From: an uncultured Clostridia bacterium
GTDB taxonomy: Bacteria; Bacillota; Clostridia; Lachnospirales; Anaerotignaceae
Direction of reading: 5' to 3'
Assembly (NCBI GenBank): GCA_958420075.1
Contig: CATZIM010000130.1
Coordinates: 1-5,789 of the forward strand
DNA length: 5,789 bases
Made by a program: the position numbers and the translations under genes. This document shows, in pieces, positions 1 to 5,336 of this stretch; position 1 is the first letter of the stretch, and each line of letters begins with the position of its first letter. The notes under the pieces are model-generated. The model saw only the letters and a list, made by a program, of their open reading frames with translations, had not been told where the DNA came from and searched no databases.

Positions 1-69
1 GATTCATGTCCTGTAACGCCTCTGTGGGAACCCATGCAAAGGGAGTGCAGAACAGTAGACAGGGGATGA
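1..69 (+). CDS. Possible C-terminal end of an upstream gene (partial)
   Basis: Frame 1 is open from the window edge to a TGA at 67-69 and would encode about 22 residues ending MQRECRTVDRG. The stop lies only four bases before the ATG of the permease gene and overlaps its ribosome binding site, a spacing typical of genes in one transcript. Twenty-two codons are too few to show coding character or to recognise a family. One other forward frame is also open across this stretch, so this is a tentative call resting on the spacing alone. Confidence 0.25.
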   Translation, partial: DSCPVTPLWEPMQRECRTVDRG

Positions 70-73
70 TTTC

Positions 74-1021
74 ATGGAGGAAATGATATTTGCGCTGGAA
101 GCAGTGCTGCCCTTTGTATTTATGCTTGCATGCGGATATTTCTTAAAAAGACGAGGAATCCTGACAGAAAATTTCCGTCAGCAGGGAGATGCCTTATGTT
201 TTCGCTTTTTGTTTCCTGTATTGGTATTTCAGAATATATACACAGCGGAAATGCCCCAGACAAGCATCTGGCGCCCCATTTGGTTTGCAATCGGTGTTAT
301 GGTGTCGTCTTTGTTGATTTTCTGGCTGGCAGTTCCTCGGTTAGAAAAAGATCGCAGGAAAATACCTGTGATCATCCAGTCTTTGTATCGAGGGAATTTT
401 ATGATCTATGGAATTCCGTTTTCTTTGCGATTAGGCGGAGAAGAAGCGGCTTTGATTGCTACTGCCATGACGGCAGTGACATTGCCTTTATTGAACATAG
501 CTGCCATTGCCACCTATGCCAGATATGCAGAAGGTGAAAAAGTCCAGTGGAAAGACACGGTGATGCAGATACTCAAAAATCCCATTATTTGGGGTGTACT
601 TCTGGGTGTGCTGTTTTTTCAGCTTCAGATTCCCATTTGGGAGCCTGTAGAAAGCTGTCTTGCGGATATCGCAAAAATAGCTACGCCGCTTTCTTTTCTC
701 TTGTTGGGCAGCCGTCTTTCCGGTGATATGAAAGGTGCCGATTCACGTACGTTATTCTACATGATTCTGGTAAAACAGTGGATCATGCCCGCTGTTTATC
801 TGTTTTGCGCCATGATGATTTTCCATTTTTCATCGGTAGAATTGGTTCCTGTATTGATTTTCCTGACAGCACCCGGTGCTATTACGACTTATCAGTTAGC
901 GATACAATTTCGGGCAGATGACGTTTTGGCTGGGGCATTTGTACTATATTCCATGGTGGTTTCTGTGGTTTCCATTTTCCTTTTTGTTATGGCAACAGGC
1001 ATATGTCAGCGAATTATATAG
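74..1021 (+). CDS. AEC-family (auxin efflux carrier-like) permease
   Basis: This 315-residue, very hydrophobic protein is a probable secondary transporter of the cytoplasmic membrane. About ten membrane segments can be placed, near residues 4-23, 39-57, 67-87, 99-118, 125-147, 168-186, 198-215, 230-250, 256-275 and 284-309. The family marks are the segment LYRGNFMIYGIPF (104-116), matching the AEC pattern of a Gly-Asn followed by Gly-X-Pro; LKNPIIWGVLLG (167-178); TPLSFLLLGSRL (204-215); and the late Ala-Pro-Gly...Tyr-Gln-Leu-Ala stretch (266-276). The length is normal for bacterial AEC proteins. The ATG at 74 is preceded by AGGGG at 61-65. Known bacterial AEC members move dicarboxylates such as malate or malonate; the substrate here cannot be read from sequence. 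Codon use is T-rich (TTG, TTT, TTA), unlike the CTG-rich genes downstream, and a 197-base gap separates them, so it is probably transcribed separately. Confidence 0.88.
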   Translation: MEEMIFALEAVLPFVFMLACGYFLKRRGILTENFRQQGDALCFRFLFPVLVFQNIYTAEMPQTSIWRPIWFAIGVMVSSLLIFWLAVPRLEKDRRKIPVIIQSLYRGNFMIYGIPFSLRLGGEEAALIATAMTAVTLPLLNIAAIATYARYAEGEKVQWKDTVMQILKNPIIWGVLLGVLFFQLQIPIWEPVESCLADIAKIATPLSFLLLGSRLSGDMKGADSRTLFYMILVKQWIMPAVYLFCAMMIFHFSSVELVPVLIFLTAPGAITTYQLAIQFRADDVLAGAFVLYSMVVSVVSIFLFVMATGICQRII

Positions 1022-1035
1022 AAAAGAGAATGCAT

Positions 1036-1047
1036 ATTTCGCGAAAT
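1036..1047. promoter_or_regulatory. 12-bp perfect palindrome, possible operator
   Basis: ATTTCGCGAAAT is its own reverse complement and lies 15 bases after the permease stop, about 90 bases upstream of the -35 box of the aco promoter. A flanking pair, TGCATAT (1031-1037) and ATATGCA (1065-1071), forms a looser inverted repeat around it. A second small inverted repeat, ACAAAA/TTTTGT, sits at 1071-1076 and 1082-1087. None of these has a GC-rich stem followed by a T-run, so they do not look like an intrinsic terminator. Regulator binding is an inference only. Confidence 0.25.
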
Positions 1048-1134
1048 TGTCTTTATTTTGATACATATGCACAAAATGCGCTTTTGTCGAAAATTACGGT
1101 TTTCTATAAACGGTGGAAAAGTTTGGAAAGTCTA

Positions 1135-1163
1135 TTGACAAACATAATTATGAATGCTAAATT
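1135..1163 (+). promoter_or_regulatory. Predicted sigma-A-type promoter of the PPC-aco operon
   Basis: A perfect -35 hexamer TTGACA (1135-1140) is followed by exactly 17 bases and then TAAATT (1158-1163, four of six matches to TATAAT). TGC directly precedes this hexamer, giving an extended -10. The surroundings are strongly AT-rich. Transcription would start near 1170, leaving a leader of about 50 bases before the GTG at 1219, too short for most known riboswitches. No sigma-54 type site (TGGCAC with TTGC at -24/-12) was found, although sigma-54 control is known for many acetoin operons. Confidence 0.7.
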
Positions 1164-1172
1164 ACTATTAAA

Positions 1173-1205
1173 GAATTCAAAAATATAAAAAATGAATTCA
1201 AAATA
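1173..1205 (+). repeat. Direct repeat in the leader of the PPC-aco transcript
   Basis: GAATTCAAAAATA (1173-1185) is repeated as GAATTCAAAATA (1194-1205), with starts 21 bases apart, about two helical turns. Each copy contains the palindrome GAATTC. The pair covers the probable start of transcription and runs into the ribosome binding site AGGAGG (1205-1210). This placement would suit a repressor operator or an mRNA-level site, but chance similarity in AT-rich DNA is possible. Confidence 0.35.
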
Positions 1206-1218
1206 GGAGGCGAAGTAA

Positions 1219-1692
1219 GTGAAAGAATTTGAAATCGCTGAAGGCGGACTCAAACGTGTTATTGCAGTTCGGCTGCATCCGGGAGAAGATGTGCTGCTGC
1301 GTCTGGAACAGCTTTGCAGAGAAAAAAATCTGAAAAACGGGCTGATTCTCAGCGCTATTGGCAGTTTGGATGGTGCGGCATTTTATAATCCTGTAGAACT
1401 TCCGCATAAAAAAGCCGGCTATGGCTACAGCGAGCCTGTAACACTGAAAGGTCCCATCGAATTGACCAATGCATCCGGCATGATCTGTCACGACACAGAG
1501 GGCAACATTCTGCTGCATGTGCATATTTCTTTGAGCGATAGATACGGCAACGCTCATGGCGGTCATTTGATTGAGGGCAATAAAGTTTTGTTGACAGTAG
1601 ATATGATTTTGGGAGAAGTAGAAGGCATTGATATGGGCAGAGGTTACGATGAAGCCCTGGAAGTACCACTGTTTGCTCCCAGACAGTTATAA
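1219..1692 (+). CDS. PPC/DUF296-domain protein
   Basis: This 157-residue soluble protein is essentially one PPC (plant and prokaryote conserved, DUF296) domain. The signature is clear: GLILSAIGSL at 41-50, then LHVHISLSD at 99-107 and AHGGHLIEGN at 112-121. His100, His102 and His116 are in the positions that bind a metal ion in bacterial PPC structures. There is no AT-hook, unlike the plant DNA-binding members, and no signal or membrane segment. Stand-alone bacterial PPC proteins form trimers of unclear function. The GTG start at 1219 is chosen because AGGAGG (1205-1210) stands eight bases before it and no ATG nearby fits better. It is the first gene after the promoter and lies 30 bases before the E1 alpha gene, so it is probably co-transcribed with the dehydrogenase genes. 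A regulatory or accessory part in the same pathway is inferred from position only. Confidence 0.88.
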   Translation: MKEFEIAEGGLKRVIAVRLHPGEDVLLRLEQLCREKNLKNGLILSAIGSLDGAAFYNPVELPHKKAGYGYSEPVTLKGPIELTNASGMICHDTEGNILLHVHISLSDRYGNAHGGHLIEGNKVLLTVDMILGEVEGIDMGRGYDEALEVPLFAPRQL

Positions 1693-1702
1693 AAAGGAAA
1701 AA

Positions 1703-1726
1703 ATGAAAGGTGTGAAGAAAACGTGA
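1703..1726 (+). other. Possible 7-codon leader reading frame overlapping the E1 alpha start
   Basis: ATG at 1703 begins a seven-codon frame (MKGVKKT) whose TGA at 1724-1726 overlaps the GTG start of the E1 alpha gene in a GTGA junction. An AAAGG-type site (1693-1697) stands in front of it. If translated, it would carry ribosomes to the GTG start, whose own site (GAAAGGTG, 1705-1712) is weaker than the AGGAGG sites of the other genes. Such a short frame can also arise by chance. Confidence 0.25.
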
Positions 1727-2721
1727 GTACGAAAAAATATCCTAAGGAAATGCTGATGAATATGTATCAGACAATGCTGCGTATTCGTGCTTTTGAAACA
1801 AAAGCAGCGGAATGCTTTACAAAAGGTATGCTGGCAGGGAACATTCACCTGTGCATCGGTCAGGAAGCAGTTCCTACAGGTGCATGCATGGCACTGGAAC
1901 CTGATGATTATATGACATCTACCCATAGAGGTCATGGACATTGTATTGCCAAAGGTGCTTCTCTGGATAAAATGCTGGCAGAACTGTTTGGGAAAGAAAC
2001 AGGTTACTGCAAAGGCAAAGGCGGCTCCATGCACATTGCGGATGTAGCTGGTCTGCACAGCCTGGGTGCAAATGGTATCGTTGGTGCCGGCATTCCCATT
2101 GCAGCTGGTTCCGCACTGGCTTCCAAAATTTATGGTGATAAACACGTAACTCTGTGCTTCTTTGGTGATAGTGCATCCAACCAGGGTACTTTCCATGAAG
2201 CGGTGAATATGGCAGCGGCTTGGAAGCTTCCTGTTGTATTCCTTTGTGAAAACAATAATTACGGTGTATCCGTTAATATTCATAGCGTAACCAATACAGA
2301 TACCATTGCTGTTCGTGCAAAAGCTTATGACATTCCTGGCAAAACAGTAGATGGAAACGATCCTGTTGTGGTATATGAAGCAGTGAAAAAAGCCGTAGAT
2401 TACGCAAGAGAAGGCAATGGTCCTTCCATCGTAGAATGCATGACATTCCGTCATCAGGGACATTACTGCGGTGACCCTGCAAACTATCGTCCAGCATCTT
2501 ATATGGAAGAAGCTCATGAAAAAGATGCCATTCCTAACATGAGAAAACGTTTGCTGGAAAACGGTGTAGCAACAGAAGAAGAACTGCAGGCAGTAGAAGC
2601 AGCTGTGCAGGAAGAACTGGAAGCAGCTTATGTATTCGCGGATACATCTGCTTACCCCAATCCTGCGGAAGCAACCACCGATGTATATTCTTCTGATAAC
2701 GAAAGGAGTGTCGTAAGATGA
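1723..2721 (+). CDS. acoA: Thiamine-diphosphate dehydrogenase E1 alpha subunit (acetoin dehydrogenase type)
   Basis: This is the alpha half of an alpha2beta2 E1 that cleaves acetoin (or a 2-oxo acid) on thiamine diphosphate and passes the acyl unit to the lipoyl group of E2. The 332-residue length fits AcoA-type subunits and is shorter than typical Gram-positive pyruvate dehydrogenase alpha chains. Visible family motifs are HRGHGH (68-73), KGKGGSMH (97-104), the diphosphate and Mg motif GDS...NN (148-150 and 177-178) with NQGTFHEA (153-160), and FRHQGHYCGDPANYR (242-256), matching the flexible active-site loop. The usual GDG reads GDS here; the metal-binding Asp149 and Asn177 are kept. The GTG start at 1723 has GAAAGGTG at 1705-1712, and homology begins within the first residues. 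The stop overlaps the E1 beta start by four bases (ATGA). Acetoin specificity is an inference; pyruvate or branched-chain 2-oxo acids are alternatives. Confidence 0.9.
   Translation: MSTKKYPKEMLMNMYQTMLRIRAFETKAAECFTKGMLAGNIHLCIGQEAVPTGACMALEPDDYMTSTHRGHGHCIAKGASLDKMLAELFGKETGYCKGKGGSMHIADVAGLHSLGANGIVGAGIPIAAGSALASKIYGDKHVTLCFFGDSASNQGTFHEAVNMAAAWKLPVVFLCENNNYGVSVNIHSVTNTDTIAVRAKAYDIPGKTVDGNDPVVVYEAVKKAVDYAREGNGPSIVECMTFRHQGHYCGDPANYRPASYMEEAHEKDAIPNMRKRLLENGVATEEELQAVEAAVQEELEAAYVFADTSAYPNPAEATTDVYSSDNERSVVR
2703..2710 (+). promoter_or_regulatory. Ribosome binding site of E1 beta inside the E1 alpha gene
   Basis: AAGGAGTG lies within the last codons of the E1 alpha gene, seven bases before the ATG at 2718, and fixes that start. 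With the ATGA stop-start overlap it suggests translational coupling, which would keep the two E1 chains at equal amounts. Confidence 0.75.
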
Positions 2722-3698
2722 GCAAAAAAATCAGTATCAGCAAAGCCATCGGCGAAGCGATGCATGAAGAAATGTTGAGAGATCCCAATGTGATCATCAT
2801 GGGTGAAGATATGGGTAAAATGGGGAACGTATTCGGTATCACCGTTGGTTTCCAGGAAGAATTCGGCGAAAATCGTGTCATTGATACACCTATTTCCGAA
2901 TCCGGTTTCTGTGGTATGGCTGTTGGTGCAGCAATGCGCGGCATCCGTCCTGTAGTAGAACTGATGTATGATGACTTTATCACAGTTGCTGCCGATCCTA
3001 TTCTGAACCAGGCAGCAAAAATGAGATATATGACAGGCGGTCAGGCAACTGTGCCTATGGTACTGCGTCTGCCTATGGGTGCCGGCAGAAGAAACGCTGG
3101 TCAGCATTCCCAGTGTCTGGAAAATATGTTCTGTCATACACCCGGTCTGAAAGTTATTGCACCTTCCACAGCAAAAGATGCAAAAGGCCTGCTGAAATCC
3201 GCTATCCGCGATGATGATCCTGTTATCTGCATGGAACATAAACTGCTGTATGCGAAAAAAGAACAGATTCCCGAAGAAGAATATACCATTCCTCTGGGCG
3301 TGGCAGATGTAAAACGGGAAGGCAGTGACATCACTATCATCACATGGAGCAGAGAAGTTTATTTTGCGCTGGAAGCAGCTGAAAAACTGGCGGCAGAAGG
3401 CATTCAGGCAGAAGTTCTGGATCTGCGTACACTGGTTCCTCTGGACTGGGATGCAATTGTTGCTTCCGTAAGCAAAACACATAACGTAATCGTTGTTTCT
3501 GAAGAAGTAAAACGCGGCAGCTATGCGGCAGAAATTTCCGCACAGATCGCAGAAGAACTTTTTGATGAACTGGATGCACCCGTTGAACGTGTTTGCGGTC
3601 TGAATATCGTTTCTCCTTTCAGCCCCACACTGGAAGATGAAAACTTCCCGCATCCGGAAAATATCGTAGCTGCTGTGAAAAAAGTACTGAACAGATAA
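2718..3698 (+). CDS. acoB: Thiamine-diphosphate dehydrogenase E1 beta subunit (acetoin dehydrogenase type)
   Basis: This 326-residue protein is the beta chain of the E1 heterotetramer and pairs with the product of the preceding gene. The N-terminal pyrimidine-binding transketolase domain shows GED (29-31), DTPISE (56-61) with Glu61 at the position that activates the thiamine aminopyrimidine, DDF (85-87), NQAAKMRYMTGGQ (97-109) and QHSQ (129-132), whose His belongs to the active site. The C-terminal transketolase domain follows, with LDLRTLVPLDWD (near 234-245) and a conserved tail containing SEEVKRG and the FPHPENI segment. Length is normal for the family. ATG at 2718 overlaps the previous stop in ATGA and has AAGGAGTG seven bases upstream. 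A 12-base gap leads into the E2 gene. No defect or missing key residue is seen. Whether acetoin or pyruvate is used depends on the E1 pocket and cannot be settled here. Confidence 0.93.
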   Translation: MSKKISISKAIGEAMHEEMLRDPNVIIMGEDMGKMGNVFGITVGFQEEFGENRVIDTPISESGFCGMAVGAAMRGIRPVVELMYDDFITVAADPILNQAAKMRYMTGGQATVPMVLRLPMGAGRRNAGQHSQCLENMFCHTPGLKVIAPSTAKDAKGLLKSAIRDDDPVICMEHKLLYAKKEQIPEEEYTIPLGVADVKREGSDITIITWSREVYFALEAAEKLAAEGIQAEVLDLRTLVPLDWDAIVASVSKTHNVIVVSEEVKRGSYAAEISAQIAEELFDELDAPVERVCGLNIVSPFSPTLEDENFPHPENIVAAVKKVLNR

Positions 3699-3703
3699 GG
3701 AGG
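3697..3703 (+). promoter_or_regulatory. Strong ribosome binding site of the E2 gene
   Basis: AAGGAGG overlaps the last two bases of the E1 beta stop codon and stands seven bases before the ATG at 3711. The surrounding AGGAGGAAGG (3698-3707) recurs at 5072-5081, the same 13 bases ahead of the E3 start. Confidence 0.8.
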
Positions 3704-3962
3704 AAGGGACATGGCTTTTGAAATTAAAATGCCTCAGCTGGGTCTGACCATGGAAGAAGGTACTGTTGCCCAGTGGCTGAAACAGGAAGGCGACACCGTA
3801 GCAAAAGGCGATGTGCTTCTGGAAATTACAACAGATAAATTGACAAGTGAAATCGAAAGTGAAGCAGACGGCGTTCTGCTGAAAATTGTAGCAAAAGAAG
3901 GGGAAGACGTACCTGTAAAAGGTCTGCTGGGTTATATCGGCGAAGCAGGCGAAACTGTTGGC
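3698..3962 (+). repeat. Duplicated start-plus-lipoyl module, copy 1 (second copy at 5072-5336)
   Basis: The ribosome binding site and first 84 codons of the E2 gene match 5072-5336 of the E3 gene without any gap. The proteins differ at seven positions only (21, 29, 31, 62, 67, 79 and 82). Twenty-four further codons differ silently. The match covers AGGAGGAAGG upstream and fades in the Ala/Pro linker downstream. This is best explained by an ancestral duplication inside the operon, with the amino-acid sequence kept alike by selection or occasional conversion. Confidence 0.8.
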
Positions 3963-4958
3963 GACGCTGCACCGGCTGCTGCACCTGCGGCTGCAGCTCC
4001 TGCACCAGCAGAAGTTCCTGTCGCTGCACCGGCTCCTGCACCTGCAGCAAAAGCAGATGGCAGCAGAATCCGTATTTCTCCTCTGGCAAGAAAAACAGCC
4101 GCAAAACTGGGTGTAGATTATCAGAATCTGGCAGGCAGCGGCCCCAGCGGTCGTATTGTCCAGAAAGATATTCTTGCAGCGGCAGAAGCAGCAAAACAGC
4201 AGCCCGCACCTGTTGCAGAAGCACCTGCAGCTGCTCCAGCTCCTGCAGCAAAGAGCGGAGAACTGGAACTGATGGATGGCGACGAAGTGGTAAAACTGGC
4301 AGGAATGCGCAAAGTAGTTGCAGAACGTATGGCAAAATCTGCAAGAGAAATCCCTACAGTTACTCAGAACGTGAAGATCGATGTAACAAAACTGGTGGCA
4401 TTCCGCAAACAGATCAACGAAACAAGTGGTCAGAAATTCTCTATGAACGACTTTATCCTGAAAGCTGTTGCCAACGCACTGCGCGCAAATCCTCATATTT
4501 TGGTAAGCATCGACGGCAACCAGATTATCAAACGTGCCCATGTAAATCTGGGTATGGCTGTTGCGCTGGATGATGGTCTGATTGTACCTGTTATCCGTGA
4601 CGCAGACAAACTGAGCCTGAGTCAGATTTCTGCAACTGCAAAAGATCTGGCAGTTCGCGCTAGAGAAAACAAACTGGCTATGGATGAATACAAAGGTTCC
4701 ACATTCACCATCTCCAATCTGGGTATGTTTGGCGTAGAAACTTTTGACCCTATTATCAACCAGCCTGATGCAGGTATTCTGGGCGTTTGTGCCGTACAGG
4801 ATGAACTGGATATGGATGATGAAGGCAAGATCTTCAAAAAACAGGTAATGCGTATTTCCTTTACTTTTGACCATCGTCTGATCGACGGCGCAGTTGCAGC
4901 AAAATTTGAACTGGCAATCAAAGAACTGCTGGAAGATCCTATGAGAATTTTACTGTAA
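3711..4958 (+). CDS. acoC: Dihydrolipoyl acyltransferase E2 component (acetoin dehydrogenase type)
   Basis: This 415-residue protein forms the core of the complex and transfers the acetyl group from its lipoyl arm to CoA. Domains in order: one lipoyl domain (1-84) with the expected lipoylation Lys43 in TTDKLTSE; an Ala/Pro-rich flexible linker (86-114); a peripheral subunit-binding domain (about 118-155, ISPLARKTAAKLGV then GSGPSGRIVQKDI) that holds E1 or E3; a second Ala/Pro linker (156-180); and the trimer-forming catalytic domain (about 190-415). The catalytic motif DHRLIDG is at 387-393, with His388 and Asp392 in place, and the segment STFTISNLGMFG precedes it. Having one lipoyl domain is normal for AcoC. 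ATG at 3711 has AAGGAGG seven bases upstream. The lipoyl domain is nearly a copy of that in the E3 gene downstream. A 126-base spacer follows, larger than the other gaps in the operon. Confidence 0.93.
   Translation: MAFEIKMPQLGLTMEEGTVAQWLKQEGDTVAKGDVLLEITTDKLTSEIESEADGVLLKIVAKEGEDVPVKGLLGYIGEAGETVGDAAPAAAPAAAAPAPAEVPVAAPAPAPAAKADGSRIRISPLARKTAAKLGVDYQNLAGSGPSGRIVQKDILAAAEAAKQQPAPVAEAPAAAPAPAAKSGELELMDGDEVVKLAGMRKVVAERMAKSAREIPTVTQNVKIDVTKLVAFRKQINETSGQKFSMNDFILKAVANALRANPHILVSIDGNQIIKRAHVNLGMAVALDDGLIVPVIRDADKLSLSQISATAKDLAVRARENKLAMDEYKGSTFTISNLGMFGVETFDPIINQPDAGILGVCAVQDELDMDDEGKIFKKQVMRISFTFDHRLIDGAVAAKFELAIKELLEDPMRILL
3966..4052 (+). repeat. Low-complexity Ala/Pro linker coding repeat 1 of E2
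   Basis: Codons 86-114 are mostly GCT, GCA, CCT and CCG and encode the flexible swinging-arm linker between the lipoyl and subunit-binding domains. GCTGCACCGGCT occurs twice (3966-3977 and 4023-4034), as expected from local duplication or slippage. Confidence 0.7.
4176..4250 (+). repeat. Low-complexity Ala/Pro linker coding repeat 2 of E2
   Basis: Codons 156-180 are rich in Ala, Pro, Gln and Lys and join the subunit-binding domain to the catalytic domain. The compositional bias is typical of interdomain linkers in E2 proteins and marks the domain border. Confidence 0.65.
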
Positions 4959-4973
4959 TGGTTTGATATAGCA

Positions 4974-5032
4974 ATACAAAAGAAGAATCAATATACAAAA
5001 GAAAAAAGCAGACAGAGAAAATATACAAAAGA
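4974..5032 (+). repeat. Three copies of ATACAAAAGA between E2 and E3 genes
   Basis: ATACAAAAGA occurs exactly at 4974-4983, 4993-5002 and 5023-5032. Copies two and three share the longer AATATACAAAAGA (4990-5002 and 5020-5032). Start-to-start distances are 19 and 30 bases, near two and three helical turns. The spacer (4959-5084) is very A-rich and has no reading frame of note. It could be a protein-binding array, an mRNA site affecting E3 expression, or remains of local duplication. TATACA in copies two and three resembles a -10 box, but no good -35 box stands at the right distance. Confidence 0.6.
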
Positions 5033-5071
5033 TTACCCTCTCAGAGAAAGAAAAACTTGAACAGAAAATTT

Positions 5072-5077
5072 AGGAGG
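5072..5077 (+). promoter_or_regulatory. Ribosome binding site of the E3 gene
   Basis: AGGAGG stands seven bases before the ATG at 5085 and fixes this as the start. The gene therefore has its own strong translation signal despite the long spacer behind E2. Confidence 0.8.
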
Positions 5078-5336
5078 AAGGACTATGGCTTTTGAAATCA
5101 AAATGCCCCAGCTGGGTCTGACCATGGAAGAAGGCACTGTTGCTAAATGGCTGAAACAGGAAGGGGATTCCGTAAAAAAAGGCGATGTGTTGTTGGAAAT
5201 CACAACAGACAAGCTGACAAGTGAAATTGAAAGTGAAGCCGACGGCGTTCTGTTGAAAATTGTTGCAGAAGAAGGCGAAGATATTCCCGTAAAAGGTTTG
5301 CTTGGCTATATCGGTGAACCTGGCGAACAGGTTGGA
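5072..5336 (+). repeat. Duplicated start-plus-lipoyl module, copy 2
   Basis: This is the E3-side copy of the module at 3698-3962. It has the same 13-base distance from the start of AGGAGGAAGG to the ATG. Substitutions relative to E2 include Lys at 21 and 31, Glu at 62 and Pro at 79. Confidence 0.8.

Noticed and set aside
1022..1134. Intrinsic terminator after the permease gene
   Set aside because: Only AT-rich short inverted repeats are present, without a GC-rich stem followed by a T-run.
1098..1140. Sigma-54 promoter or catabolite-repression (cre) site before the operon
   Set aside because: No GG/GC pair at -24/-12 fits, and CTATAAACGGTGGAAA matches the cre consensus only in part.
1003..1188. 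61-codon + strand frame across the intergenic region
   Set aside because: It overlaps the permease end and runs through the predicted promoter. It has no good ribosome binding site and no recognisable family.
1687..2517. Minus-strand frame of 276 codons opposite E1 alpha
   Set aside because: It is antisense to a gene with clear thiamine-diphosphate motifs, has biased Cys/His/Phe composition and no convincing domain.
2652..4874. Very long open frame on the minus strand (740 codons)
   Set aside because: It lies opposite three well-recognised genes. Its translation is rich in Cys, Phe and His with no family resemblance, as expected from the complement of GAA-, GCA- and AAA-rich codons.
4963..4997. 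Internal promoter before the E3 gene (TTGATA with TATACA)
   Set aside because: The two boxes are 23 bases apart, too far for a normal promoter, and no better pair was found.
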